A stretch of DNA of 64,000 nucleotides from Chloroflexota bacterium (GTDB lineage: Bacteria > Chloroflexota > Anaerolineae > Caldilineales > Caldilineaceae), in the NCBI GenBank assembly GCA_016861025.1, contig BOKO01000011.1, positions 62,001 to 126,000 on the forward strand. The letters are read 5' to 3'. Of this stretch, positions 8,827-16,825 are shown piece after piece (position 1 is the first letter of the stretch; each line of letters starts with the position of its first letter). A program made the translations under genes and the position numbers. The notes below the pieces were generated by a model. It was not told the origin of the DNA, ran no database searches, and was given only the letters and a program-made list of their open reading frames with translations.

Positions 8827-9234
8827 ATGGCTCGACCACAACGCACGCGGCGCGACCGGCGTACAGCGCGCAAGGAAAAGAAGAACGTACCGATTGGACA
8901 GGTGCATATCCATGCATCGTTCAACAACACGATTGTGACGATTACAGACCTGCAGGGCAACACGCTCTGCTGGTCGAGCAGCGGCAGTGCAGGCTTCAAG
9001 GGCAGCCGCAAGTCAACGCCTTTCGCCGGGCAGCTTGCCGCCCAGAGCGCAGCGCAGACTGCTCGCTCCGACTTCAACATGCGAGAGGTCGATGTGTTCG
9101 TCAAAGGGCCTGGCCCCGGTCGTGAAAGCTCTGTGCGTTCTGTACAGGCCGCCGGCTTGATTGTCCGTTCAATCACGGACATCACACCGATCCCCCACAA
9201 CGGATGCCGGCCGCCCAAAAAACGTCGCGTCTAG
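8827..9234 (+). CDS. rpsK: Ribosomal protein uS11 (S11)
   Basis: A 135-residue uS11 of the 30S platform. The blocks GQVHIHASFNNTIVTITDLQGN, SSGSAGFKGSRKSTPFA and the C-terminal ITDITPIPHNGCRPPKKRRV are all present and typical. GGAG lies 7 bases before the ATG. It is followed by a clear terminator-like hairpin (9282-9311), after which rpsD starts a new segment. Confidence 0.97.
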   Translation: MARPQRTRRDRRTARKEKKNVPIGQVHIHASFNNTIVTITDLQGNTLCWSSSGSAGFKGSRKSTPFAGQLAAQSAAQTARSDFNMREVDVFVKGPGPGRESSVRSVQAAGLIVRSITDITPIPHNGCRPPKKRRV

Positions 9235-9281
9235 TGCTGCTGTTTTGCAGACGTTGACGAGGCAATGATTTCAACACGAAC

Positions 9282-9313
9282 AGGTGGCGCAGCAGATGCG
9301 CCATCTGTTTTGG
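9282..9313 (+). terminator. Intrinsic terminator-like hairpin after rpsK
   Basis: AGGTGGCGCA (9282-9291) pairs with TGCGCCATCT (9297-9306) with one G-U pair and a 5-base loop, followed by GTTTTGG. The T-run has four bases. This suggests at least partial termination after rpsK and separate control of the rpsD-rpoA segment. Confidence 0.6.
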
Positions 9314-9368
9314 CGCACAGCTGAGCGCCACTTGCTTTACGACATTTGCATTGTTTGTGATGATTTTA

Positions 9369-9395
9369 CGACCTGCTCATTGTGGTGAGCGGTCG
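9369..9395 (+). other. Hairpin in the rpsD leader
   Basis: CGACC-T-GCTCA (9369-9379) pairs with TGAGCGGTCG (9386-9395), a 10-bp stem with one bulged T and a 6-base loop. It lies about 60 bases upstream of rpsD. S4 is a known autoregulator of its own message in E. coli and Bacillus; a link here is only an analogy. Confidence 0.45.
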
Positions 9396-9455
9396 TCCAG
9401 GACGAGATAGATAGATTAGCGGAAAGACTGTCAGGCAAGCACCTGCGGAGGAAAA

Positions 9456-10097
9456 ATGGCACGATATACAGATTCGGTTTGCAAGCTGTGCCGGCGTGAA
9501 GGGCAGAAATTATTCTTGAAGGGAGAGCGCTGTCTCTCGCCCAAGTGCGCAATCGAGCGCCGCGCGTTCCCGCCGGGCGTTCATGGCAAAAAACAAACCT
9601 TCCGACGCAAGACGTCGGACTATGGCTTGCAGTTGCGCGAGAAGCAGAAGGCGCGTCGCATCTACGGTGTTTTAGAGCGTCAATTCCGACGGTATTTCGA
9701 GGAGGCCAACCGCACCAAAGGCATGACTGGCGTCAACCTGTTGGCGATGTTGGAGAAGCGGTTGGACAACGTTGTCTATCGTCTTGGCTTTGCCGACAGC
9801 CGCGCCCAGGCGCGTCAGTTGGTGCGTCACGGTCACTTTGAAGTGAACGGGCGCAAGACGGACATCCCGTCATTCCAGGTTAGCGTCGGCGATGTGATTA
9901 CGGTGCGCGAGAGTGCACGCAACAAGGGTTACTTCAAGGAACGTGCGCAGATCATGCAAGGCGGGTCGAGCAGCGTCCCGGCTTGGCTGCGCGCCAGCGT
10001 CGTTGACATGAAGGGAGAGGTGCTCGGCGCACCGGCTCGCGAGGATATTGAGATTCCGTTGAACGAGCAGTTGATTGTCGAGTACTACAGCCGCTAA
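9456..10097 (+). CDS. rpsD: Ribosomal protein uS4 (S4), zinc-binding form
   Basis: A 213-residue uS4, a primary 16S rRNA-binding protein. Cysteines 9, 12, 26 and 31 form an N-terminal zinc site, the form found in many thermophiles and Gram-positives. The S4 RNA-binding domain is visible as LDNVVYRLGFADSRAQARQLVRHGHFEVNGRKTDIPSF. GGAGG precedes the ATG. A terminator-like hairpin and a second hairpin in the 221-base upstream gap suggest its own promoter and regulation. Confidence 0.97.
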   Translation: MARYTDSVCKLCRREGQKLFLKGERCLSPKCAIERRAFPPGVHGKKQTFRRKTSDYGLQLREKQKARRIYGVLERQFRRYFEEANRTKGMTGVNLLAMLEKRLDNVVYRLGFADSRAQARQLVRHGHFEVNGRKTDIPSFQVSVGDVITVRESARNKGYFKERAQIMQGGSSSVPAWLRASVVDMKGEVLGAPAREDIEIPLNEQLIVEYYSR

Positions 10098-10116
10098 CGA
10101 TGCGCTGGCTGCGTGC

Positions 10117-10145
10117 GTCTCGCCCATGAAAGCTGTGGGCGAGAC
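10117..10145 (+). other. 10-bp hairpin between rpsD and rpoA
   Basis: GTCTCGCCCA (10117-10126) is perfectly complementary to TGGGCGAGAC (10136-10145) with a 9-base loop. It starts 19 bases after the rpsD stop. No T-run follows. It excludes the in-frame GTG at 10113 as a sensible rpoA start and may act as attenuator or processing site. Confidence 0.55.
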
Positions 10146-10190
10146 ATGGATTGTTCGCAAGCCAAATTTACGCTTCCGGGAGGGACGCCC

Positions 10191-11192
10191 TTGTTGAACA
10201 TGGTATTACCTAAAATTGAAGTTGAGGCAAGCTCCCAGAACTACGGCCATTTTGTCGTAAGTCCTCTGGAAAGCGGCTACGGCATCACGCTTGGCAATGC
10301 CTTGCGTCGTATATTGCTTTCGAGCCTGCCTGGAGCTGCGGTCACATCGATCCGCGTCAGCGGAATTCACCACGAATTCTCGGCAATTCCGCATGTGCGC
10401 GAGGACATGACGCGGTTGATCTTGAATGTCAAACAGATTCGGTTTCGCTCCACCACCGAAGAACCGGTGCGTGTCCACGTCGAGATTGGCAACGAAGGCC
10501 CTGTCACTGCTGGCGACTTGAATTGCCCGCCCGAAGTGGAGGTTGTCAATCCCGACCAGTATCTGTTGACCGCTGATTCCAACGATGTCGATCTCGACAT
10601 TGAAATGACGGTCTCTACTGGTCGTGGATACAGCCCGGCGGAAGATCGGGGGCGACTGCCGTTGGGCGAGATTCCGGTCGATGCAATCTATAGCCCGATT
10701 CGCAAAGCCGCCTATCGCGTCGAGCGCACTCGCATCGGCCAGCAAACCGACTACGACAAGCTGCATCTGGAAATCTGGACAGACGGCACGATTTCACCCG
10801 ACGACGCGTTGCGGCGCTCCGCCAATCTCATGTTGCAGCACCTGACGTTGTTGGCAGGCACTGAAATCGCTGTCATCGAAAAACAGGAAGAGACCGCCGA
10901 AGGCATACCGGGTCGCGTTTTTGAAGCGCCGATCGAAGAACTCGAACTCACCGTGCGTGCATACAACTGTCTCAAGCGCGCAGGCATTACCAAAGTGGGC
11001 GAGATTCTAAAGCGAATGGAAAAGGGCGAAGAAGAGATGCTCGCCATTCGCAACTTCGGCAAGAAATCGCTGGATGAGCTGGTCGAGAAGTTGCGCGACA
11101 AGAACTACCTGACCGTGCCGGGCGTCGATTTGAGCGCCTATATCGGCGATGCCTACAAGCCGCTCTCCGAGAGCGACGACACGGGCGAGTAA
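10191..11192 (+). CDS. rpoA: DNA-directed RNA polymerase subunit alpha
   Basis: The alpha subunit that nucleates RNA polymerase assembly. The N-terminal domain shows GHFVVSPLESGYGITLGNALRRILLSSLPGAAVTS, and the C-terminal promoter-contacting domain shows VRAYNCLKRAGITKVGEIL and NFGKKSLDELVEKL. Two starts are plausible: TTG at 10191, 7 bases after GGGAGG, and ATG at 10200 (MVLPKIEVEASSQ). I report the TTG for its spacing, with about 330 residues. It lies between rpsD and rplQ as usual. Confidence 0.95.
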   Translation: MLNMVLPKIEVEASSQNYGHFVVSPLESGYGITLGNALRRILLSSLPGAAVTSIRVSGIHHEFSAIPHVREDMTRLILNVKQIRFRSTTEEPVRVHVEIGNEGPVTAGDLNCPPEVEVVNPDQYLLTADSNDVDLDIEMTVSTGRGYSPAEDRGRLPLGEIPVDAIYSPIRKAAYRVERTRIGQQTDYDKLHLEIWTDGTISPDDALRRSANLMLQHLTLLAGTEIAVIEKQEETAEGIPGRVFEAPIEELELTVRAYNCLKRAGITKVGEILKRMEKGEEEMLAIRNFGKKSLDELVEKLRDKNYLTVPGVDLSAYIGDAYKPLSESDDTGE

Positions 11193-11210
11193 GCAAGAGG
11201 AGATTGAAGA

Positions 11211-11594
11211 ATGCGTCATCGAGTTTATGGACGCCGTTTGGGGCGCAACTCGGCACAGCGCAAGTCGCTGTTTCGTAATCTGATTCGAGAGCTCTATCTG
11301 CATGAGCGCATCGTGACGACCGAAGCCAAGGCGCGCGCCGTGCGCGGCGACGCCGAGCGGTTGATCACGAAGGCAAAGCGCGGGGTTTCTGAAGATGGCA
11401 ACCGCGTTCATGCGCAACGCCAGGTGGTCGCCTATCTAAACGACAAGACCGTCGCCAAGAAGGTGTTTGATGTGTTTGCGCCGCGCTACGCCGCTCGCAA
11501 CGGCGGCTACACGCGTATGATCAAGCTCGGCAAGCGCCAGGGCGACGCCGCCGACATGGTGATCCTGGAGTTAGTGGACCGCGCAGCGAGCTAA
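11211..11594 (+). CDS. rplQ: Ribosomal protein bL17 (L17)
   Basis: A 127-residue bL17 near the peptide exit tunnel. The start MRHRVYGRRLGRNSAQRKSLFRNLIRELYLHERI, followed by TTEAKARAVRGDAERLITKAK, is diagnostic, and the end YTRMIKLGKRQGDAADMVILELV is typical. AGAGGAG precedes the ATG. It follows rpoA after 18 bases and precedes truA, a common arrangement. Confidence 0.97.
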   Translation: MRHRVYGRRLGRNSAQRKSLFRNLIRELYLHERIVTTEAKARAVRGDAERLITKAKRGVSEDGNRVHAQRQVVAYLNDKTVAKKVFDVFAPRYAARNGGYTRMIKLGKRQGDAADMVILELVDRAAS

Positions 11595-11627
11595 AGAGCT
11601 ACGCAGCCAGCGCTGAGGATTGTCGCC

Positions 11628-12470
11628 GTGACGCCGCCTTTGCGCACCGTGTGTGCACTGGTCGCCTATGATGGAACCGACTATCATGGCTTCCAGTCGC
11701 AGGCGAACGCAATGACGGTGCAGGATACGCTGGAAGGTGCGCTCGACCAGTTTTGTCTGCGGCAGGAGCGCATCGTTGGCGCTGGCCGCACCGATGCAGG
11801 CGTTCACGCCAACGGTCAAGTGATTCGAACGACCGTCGCCTGGACGCACTCGTTGGCTGACCTGGAGCGTGCATGGAACGTGCGGCTGCCGCCATCAATT
11901 GTGGTGCGCCTTGTGCGCGAAGCGCCGTCAGGATTTCACCCGCGTTTCGATGCGATTAGCCGCACCTACTGCTACACGGTGCAGTGGTATCGAACGCCGC
12001 AGGGGTTTCCTGCGCCACGACGGGCGCCGCTGACGGACAGGTTTTCGTTGTTTGAGACGCGTCCGCTGGATGTGGCGGCGATGAATAGGGCGGCGGCGCA
12101 TCTGGTCGGGGTGCACGATTTTGCGACGTTTGGTCAGCCGTCGCAAGGCGATAACACCGAGCGCTGTGTGCTGGCGGCGGAATGGCGGATCGTCGAAGCA
12201 ACGCCAGCTCGGCTCGAGCCGTTTCCCGGGCAACGGTTAATTTTCACCATCACCGCCAATGCATTCTTGCGGCAGATGGTGCGCAATGTGGTGGGCACGT
12301 TGTTGGCGGTGGGGCGTGGGGAGTTGAGCGTCGCGTCGGTGGGAGAGGCGCTTGCCGCACGCAACCGCAGGCTTTCAGCGCCGCCAGCGGCGCCGCAAGG
12401 ATTGGTTTTGGAGAAAGTCACCTATCCGCCGACATTGGATAGATGGATTCATGCAGATAAATTGGATTGA
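11628..12470 (+). CDS. truA: tRNA pseudouridine(38-40) synthase TruA
   Basis: Converts uridines 38-40 in the anticodon arm of tRNAs to pseudouridine. The catalytic aspartate is Asp56 in GAGRTDAGVHA, and NAFLRQMVRNVVGTLLAVG is the conserved C-terminal block. The 280-residue length is normal. The start codon is GTG with GAGGA about 9 bases upstream. Its place between rplQ and rplM-rpsI is conserved in many bacteria. Confidence 0.95.
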   Translation: MTPPLRTVCALVAYDGTDYHGFQSQANAMTVQDTLEGALDQFCLRQERIVGAGRTDAGVHANGQVIRTTVAWTHSLADLERAWNVRLPPSIVVRLVREAPSGFHPRFDAISRTYCYTVQWYRTPQGFPAPRRAPLTDRFSLFETRPLDVAAMNRAAAHLVGVHDFATFGQPSQGDNTERCVLAAEWRIVEATPARLEPFPGQRLIFTITANAFLRQMVRNVVGTLLAVGRGELSVASVGEALAARNRRLSAPPAAPQGLVLEKVTYPPTLDRWIHADKLD

Positions 12471-12519
12471 ATTTCGTTTGCCTGATGGCGCGAAACTTGT
12501 TGGGTAGAGGAGCAGGCAC

Positions 12520-12954
12520 GTGAAGACGGTTACGCCAAATCAAAAAGAGGCTTTGGAAAGCCGCGAGTGGTACGTGGTTGACGCCACTGGCAAGACGCTA
12601 GGTCGTCTTGCTTCGGAAATAGCGCAGATTCTGCGCGGCAAGCACAAACCGACATTTTCGCCGAATATCGACACCGGCGATTTTGTGATCGTGGTCAATT
12701 GCGAACGTATTGCCGTGACAGGCAACAAGCTGGACACCGTGCGTTACTATCGCCATTCGCGCTATCCCGGCGGTTTGAAGAGTCGCACCATGCGCGAAAC
12801 GTTGGATCGCTTCCCAGATCGCGTGATCTATGAAGCAGTGCGCGGCATGATGCCAAAGACCAAGTTGGGGCGCGCACAAATGAAGAAACTGCGCGTCTAC
12901 GCTGGCGATCAGCATCCCCATGCTGCCCAGCAGCCGAAGGTGTTGGAACTCTAA
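12520..12954 (+). CDS. rplM: Ribosomal protein uL13 (L13)
   Basis: A 144-residue uL13, an early-assembly 50S protein. Conserved blocks are WYVVDATGKTLGRLASEIAQILRGKHKP, DFVIVVNCERIAVTGNKLD and VRGMMPKTKLGRAQMKKLRVY. The start is a GTG with AGAGGAG 7 bases upstream. It forms the usual pair with rpsI, which starts 27 bases after its stop. Confidence 0.97.
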   Translation: MKTVTPNQKEALESREWYVVDATGKTLGRLASEIAQILRGKHKPTFSPNIDTGDFVIVVNCERIAVTGNKLDTVRYYRHSRYPGGLKSRTMRETLDRFPDRVIYEAVRGMMPKTKLGRAQMKKLRVYAGDQHPHAAQQPKVLEL

Positions 12955-12980
12955 GAGAGGATTGAAGGACGGAGAGTTAC

Positions 12981-13370
12981 ATGGCTGAGTATGTAGAAGC
13001 TGTCGGTCGCCGTAAAGAAGCCACCGCACGCGTACGCCTTTATGCCGGCGCCGGCGAAATTGTGGTCAACGACAAACCGGTCGATGTGTACTTCGGGCGC
13101 GCTCTGGATCAAATGATCCTGCGCCAGCCGCTCGCACTGACGGGCACCGAAGCATCGTTCAACATCAGCGTCAAGGTCAGCGGCGGCGGCGAAAGCGGCC
13201 AGGCGTCGGCTGTGCGCCTTGGCATTGCGCGTGCACTGGTCGAGCAGGACGCCAATCTACGTCCCTCGCTCAAAGCGGCCGGTTTCCTGACGCGCGATGC
13301 GCGCGAAAAGGAACGCAAGAAACCCGGGCTCAAACGTGCACGCAAGGCGCCGCAGTACACCAAGCGCTAA
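12981..13370 (+). CDS. rpsI: Ribosomal protein uS9 (S9)
   Basis: A 129-residue uS9 whose C-terminal tail reaches the P-site tRNA. The start MAEYVEAVGRRKEATARVRLYAG, the VSGGGESGQASAVRLGIARAL block and the tail RKKPGLKRARKAPQYTKR (ending in the essential Lys-Arg) are diagnostic. It is the last gene of the ribosomal cluster and is followed by a strong intrinsic terminator. Confidence 0.97.
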   Translation: MAEYVEAVGRRKEATARVRLYAGAGEIVVNDKPVDVYFGRALDQMILRQPLALTGTEASFNISVKVSGGGESGQASAVRLGIARALVEQDANLRPSLKAAGFLTRDAREKERKKPGLKRARKAPQYTKR

Positions 13371-13410
13371 ACGCAAGCGGTTTGTGGCCGCAGTTCATAG
13401 TAGGATAGGG

Positions 13411-13462
13411 AACGCAGGTGGCTGTGCTGACGTTGCGGTCGGTGCACCCACCTGCGTTTTTT
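13411..13462 (+). terminator. Intrinsic terminator after rpsI
   Basis: AACGCAGGTGG (13411-13421) is perfectly complementary to CCACCTGCGTT (13448-13458), and a run of six T follows (13457-13462). This is a textbook intrinsic terminator with a 26-base loop region and marks the end of the ribosomal transcription unit. Confidence 0.85.
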
Positions 13463-13516
13463 GTGGCTGTGGCTCTTCCTGTCGCCGAAGCGTGTTGTTC
13501 ACCGAGTCCGACAAAC

Positions 13517-14164
13517 ATGCGACCGATTAAGACTGGTTTACTGTGCATCCCCCACTACGACGAGCAGGCGGTCAATGCCGTGCGTCTGTTGTTGCGTCGA
13601 TCGGCTCCTGGCGTCATTATCCTGGCTGATCGACACATCGAGAGCCAGCGTTATCTTGTCGAGGAAGTGTTGCGGCGTTGGTGCGATGAGGACGAACTCG
13701 ACTTGATCCTGACGCTCGGTGGAACTATGCCTGCGCCAGGCCCGGGCGCGCAGGAAATTGCCCCAGAAGCAGTCAGCGCCGTACTCGAACGTATGCTGCC
13801 CAGTTTGCCCGAGGCGATGCGCGCGTATGCTTACGAGGAGAGCGCGCTGGCGTTGCTCGACCGTGGCGTCGCCGGCATACGCGGACGCACATTGATTGTA
13901 AATCTACCTGCTGGCATGGCGGCGGCGCTCTTTCTGGAAGCGGTTGTCGATGTGATTGCGCCGATAGTTGCTCATCTGCGCGAAGATATCGACGCTCCGC
14001 TGCTGGCTGATGCGTTGGCGCCGACACAGCTTGACGCCATGTCGGAGGAGGTGCAGCCAAAGGCCGCACTCCCTCCGCAAAACCTTGAGCGGCGCAGCGC
14101 CGGAAAAACGCTGGACGCCGACGAATTCGCTGCGTTTCTACGGCGCCAATCGCCCAACGCATAA
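13517..14164 (+). CDS. MoaB/Mog-like molybdopterin-binding domain protein
   Basis: A 215-residue protein with the fold pattern of the MoaB/Mog (molybdopterin-binding) family: GLLCIPHYDEQAVNAVRLLL at the start, then ELDLILTLGGTMPAPGPG...IAPEAV and a C-terminal GRTLIVNLPAGMAAALFLEAVVDVI that matches the usual LPG block. The family motif normally reads TGGTG followed by Arg-Asp; the Asp position is not conserved here, so catalytic competence is doubtful. The start at 13517 is chosen because an earlier in-frame start lies in the rpsI terminator. It converges on tal with a gap of 9 bases. Confidence 0.6.
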   Translation: MRPIKTGLLCIPHYDEQAVNAVRLLLRRSAPGVIILADRHIESQRYLVEEVLRRWCDEDELDLILTLGGTMPAPGPGAQEIAPEAVSAVLERMLPSLPEAMRAYAYEESALALLDRGVAGIRGRTLIVNLPAGMAAALFLEAVVDVIAPIVAHLREDIDAPLLADALAPTQLDAMSEEVQPKAALPPQNLERRSAGKTLDADEFAAFLRRQSPNA

Positions 14165-14173
14165 GGCGCTGGT

Positions 14174-15295
14174 TCAGGCGAGGGCGAGCGCTTTGCGGCG
14201 TTCGGCAATCACAGCCAGCAGCTCCACAAAGGAATCGGCGAACTTCTTGACGCCATCCGCCTCCAATTCCGACGTAACTTCATCCATCGAAATGCCCACA
14301 TCCGCCAGTTCAGCCAATACGCGACGTGCTCCGTCCAGATCGTCGCGCACGGTTACGGCTGGCGTCCCGTGATCCTTGAACGCTTCGAGCGTCTGAGGCG
14401 GCATAGTGTTGACCGTGTGAGGGCCGATCAGTGGATCCACATAGATCAGGTCGGGATAAGCCGGATTCTTGGTGCTGGTGCTTGCCCAGAGTGGACGCTG
14501 TACGCGCGCGCCGGCTGCAACAAGCCGCTCCCATCGTGCGCCGACAAAGGTCTGCTCGAACTGGGCGTAAGCCAATTTGGCGTTAGCGACGGCGGCTTTG
14601 CCCTGCAGCGCCTTGAACTGCAGCGCCTTCTCTGGCTGTTGTGCAGCCAACTTGTCGAGCCGGCTGTCGATATTGACGTCGACGCGGCTGACAAAGAAGC
14701 TTGCCACCGATGCAATCGAGGCGACCGGCAGACCGGCGTCAAGACGGTCGGTCAGTCCCTGAATGTACGCCTCTTTGACTTCAGCGTAGCGCTCCAGGCT
14801 AAAGATCAGCGTGACGTTGATATTGATGCCATCGGCGATGAGCTGGCGAATCGCCGGCACACCGGCCTGCGTCGCCGGCACCTTGATCATCAGATTCGGA
14901 CGATTGACGGCGGCGTGGAGGCGTCGCGCCTCGACAATCGTTGCTTCCGTGTCATAGGCGAGATCGGGCGCCACTTCCAGACTGACGAAGCCATCGTGTC
15001 CCTGGTGAGCGTCGTAGATGGGGCGCATCACATCCGCCGCTGCCTGGATGTCGGCGACGGCAAGCCCTTCAAAAATTGTCTTGTCGTTGTTGGTCGTCGC
15101 TGCCAGACGGAGCAAGTCGTCGTTGTAGGCGTTGCTTTTGGCGATCGCCTGTTGAAAGATTGTCGGGTTGGAGGTGACGCCGGTCACACCATCTTCGGCA
15201 AGCGCCTTCAACTTACCGCTTTGGATCATGCTGCGTTCAATAAAATCCAACCAAATGCTCTGACCAAGTTTGTGTAGTTCCTGGATGCGGTTCAT
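14174..15295 (-). CDS. tal: Transaldolase
   Basis: Transfers a dihydroxyacetone unit between sugar phosphates in the non-oxidative pentose phosphate pathway. The 373-residue protein belongs to the longer transaldolase class (TSNPTIFQQAIAKS at the N terminus); the Schiff-base lysine is Lys138 in NRPNLMIKVPAT. AAGGAG lies 6 bases before the ATG. A TATAAT at 15351-15356 on this strand gives a leader of about 50 bases. It is transcribed alone, divergent from trxA. Confidence 0.93.
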   Translation of the reverse strand: MNRIQELHKLGQSIWLDFIERSMIQSGKLKALAEDGVTGVTSNPTIFQQAIAKSNAYNDDLLRLAATTNNDKTIFEGLAVADIQAAADVMRPIYDAHQGHDGFVSLEVAPDLAYDTEATIVEARRLHAAVNRPNLMIKVPATQAGVPAIRQLIADGININVTLIFSLERYAEVKEAYIQGLTDRLDAGLPVASIASVASFFVSRVDVNIDSRLDKLAAQQPEKALQFKALQGKAAVANAKLAYAQFEQTFVGARWERLVAAGARVQRPLWASTSTKNPAYPDLIYVDPLIGPHTVNTMPPQTLEAFKDHGTPAVTVRDDLDGARRVLAELADVGISMDEVTSELEADGVKKFADSFVELLAVIAERRKALALA

Positions 15296-15350
15296 GCTGA
15301 CTCCTTGTCGTAGTGAAGCTGGAAAGCCGATTCAATTGTTGCTGTTCGAC

Positions 15351-15379
15351 ATTATACGCGACGCAGGCATGTAGGCGAA
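15351..15379 (-). promoter_or_regulatory. Promoter for tal
   Basis: On the - strand a perfect TATAAT -10 element lies at 15356-15351. The -35 position at 17-bp spacing reads TTCGCC, a weak match. The expected transcript start is near 15344, about 50 bases before the tal ATG. Confidence 0.55.
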
Positions 15380-15456
15380 GCATTGCATTTTACTTTTGAT
15401 CTGTGCATGCCGCAGCGAATGCACCAGATAATGAACGTCCACACGCCGGGTTTCTT

Positions 15457-15485
15457 TTGACAAACTATTGCATGGAGTGTACTAT
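15457..15485 (+). promoter_or_regulatory. Promoter for trxA
   Basis: A perfect TTGACA -35 element at 15457-15462 is followed after exactly 17 bases by TACTAT at 15480-15485, a 4/6 match to the -10 consensus; the overlapping TATATT at 15483 is an alternative. The leader to trxA would be about 165 bases. Confidence 0.7.
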
Positions 15486-15654
15486 ATTTTTTGTAGCGGA
15501 GATTACCGCTTGAAGATGATTCTCAAAGCATAATGATTCTTCGTATCCGCACACGCATAGCCGTCTGGCGGAAACTGCGTTGGGATTGTTTGAGACGATT
15601 ACACGTCGATGCAAGAATTTCGATGACAATAGTAAATTTTTGAGGAGAAGAGAA

Positions 15655-15981
15655 ATGGCAAAGCCGATCGTGGTGACAGACAGCACATTTGATGAGTTGG
15701 TTGTAAACGCTGAAAAGCCGGTTTTGGTTGATTTTTGGGCCGAATGGTGCGGTCCGTGCAAAATGATTGCGCCGGTGCTTGAGGAACTGGCTGGCGAGCT
15801 TGACGGACAATTGACAATTGGAAAGCTCGACGTCGATGAAAATCAAAATACAGCGTTTGCATTTGGCGTGATGAGCATCCCAACATTGTTGCTCTTCAAA
15901 AACGGCGAACCGGTGGATCGAATCGTCGGTTTTCAACCCAAGCCAGCCCTCAAAAGCCGCCTGCAGAAACACCTGGCCTGA
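15655..15981 (+). CDS. trxA: Thioredoxin
   Basis: A 108-residue thioredoxin, the cytoplasmic dithiol reductant. The active site WCGPC is at residues 31-35, and the cis-proline loop appears as MSIPTLLLF. The ATG at 15655 is preceded by TGAGGAG at 7-base spacing; an upstream in-frame start at 15580 has no such signal. It has a consensus promoter (15457) and a strong intrinsic terminator (16001), so it is a single-gene unit. Confidence 0.96.
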   Translation: MAKPIVVTDSTFDELVVNAEKPVLVDFWAEWCGPCKMIAPVLEELAGELDGQLTIGKLDVDENQNTAFAFGVMSIPTLLLFKNGEPVDRIVGFQPKPALKSRLQKHLA

Positions 15982-16000
15982 TCGATTTACCAAGGCATTG

Positions 16001-16034
16001 AACCGGCGTCTGGATAAAGTCGCCGGTTTTTTTA
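16001..16034 (+). terminator. Intrinsic terminator of trxA
   Basis: AACCGGCG (16001-16008) pairs with CGCCGGTT (16021-16028) and is followed by seven consecutive T (16027-16033). It lies 20 bases after the trxA stop and also separates it from the convergent gene at 16040. Confidence 0.85.
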
Positions 16035-16039
16035 TTGGT

Positions 16040-16804
16040 CTATCGCAACTGGCGCACATGGCGGCGCAGCAACCACTCGACCGGCCATAACGCTGCGAGA
16101 ACAAGGAGGTCGAGCACAATCAAGAACAGCAAGGCGCCAACTGCAATCTCGATCGCAGGCGCCACCCAACCAAGCAGATGCGTCACCGGCGTCACCGGCA
16201 ACCCCACGCCTATATACACGATGGCGGCAAGCATCGAATAGAGCAGCACCGGCTTGAACGATTCACGGTCGCTGCTGCTTGGCATCATACTGTTGCCGAC
16301 TGTGAAGAGGATATATGACCACACCAACCCGTCCGCCGTGCGCATCCCTTCCAGAAACACGATGACTGCATCAACGGGGCGCACGTTTGCCAGCGCATCG
16401 AGCATGGCCGGCGTCGCAAAGACCCGCCACCCGATCAAGGCGATCATCAGATTGCCCAAAATCAGAGGTGCGACGCCCACGAGGCTGTCGCGCCAGACAT
16501 CGGCGCGTTCGACGCTGACGCTGCCCAACCCAATATAATCCCCCTGTTTATTGGGCCATACGCGGAACTTGCCTGTGCGCAACCCAACCAGCCGCGCCAT
16601 CAGCCAGTGGGCGCTTTCATGCAGAAGCACTCCTGGCAGAAGCACCAGAAAGATGATCACGTTGGTCATATCCCCTGAGCCGGTCAGATAGTAGGTGACC
16701 GCCTGCACGCGCAGGCTGACCAGCCGACTCAGCCAGGCGAGCGTTAGGAGGCTCAACACGAGCAACAACAAGATGGAGAGAGTTTGAGTTTCAGGCGCAA
16801 CCAA
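16040..16804 (-). CDS. M50-like membrane metalloprotease
   Basis: A 254-residue protein with about six hydrophobic segments. The HExxH zinc motif HESAH sits at about residue 63 in a membrane segment (LLPGVLLHESAHWLMARLVG), the arrangement of site-2-protease (M50) family proteins. The second metal-ligand motif of the family is not obvious in the C-terminal half (a SWYN/NxxPxxxLDG type), so activity is uncertain. The start is a TTG. It lies downstream of a lipoprotein gene on the same strand with a 21-base gap. Confidence 0.6.
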   Translation of the reverse strand: MVAPETQTLSILLLLVLSLLTLAWLSRLVSLRVQAVTYYLTGSGDMTNVIIFLVLLPGVLLHESAHWLMARLVGLRTGKFRVWPNKQGDYIGLGSVSVERADVWRDSLVGVAPLILGNLMIALIGWRVFATPAMLDALANVRPVDAVIVFLEGMRTADGLVWSYILFTVGNSMMPSSSDRESFKPVLLYSMLAAIVYIGVGLPVTPVTHLLGWVAPAIEIAVGALLFLIVLDLLVLAALWPVEWLLRRHVRQLR

Positions 16805-16825
16805 AGGCTTGCTCGCAGCAATGAT

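Larger units (their letters stand above)
15296..15654. other. Divergent promoter region between tal and trxA
   Basis: This 359-base stretch contains no credible gene. It holds the tal promoter on the - strand (15351-15379) and the trxA promoter on the + strand (15457-15485). The trxA leader is about 165 bases long and includes a short hairpin GCGG/CCGC near 15497-15510. Nothing else was recognised. Confidence 0.6.

Noticed and set aside
13418..13516. Start of the MoaB-like gene at 13418
   Set aside because: It overlaps the rpsI terminator stem; the homologous domain begins at MRPIKTGLLC (13517).
14369..15277. A 302-codon frame on the + strand opposite transaldolase
   Set aside because: Transaldolase with its active-site lysine is on the - strand; the + frame has no domain and no ribosome-binding site.
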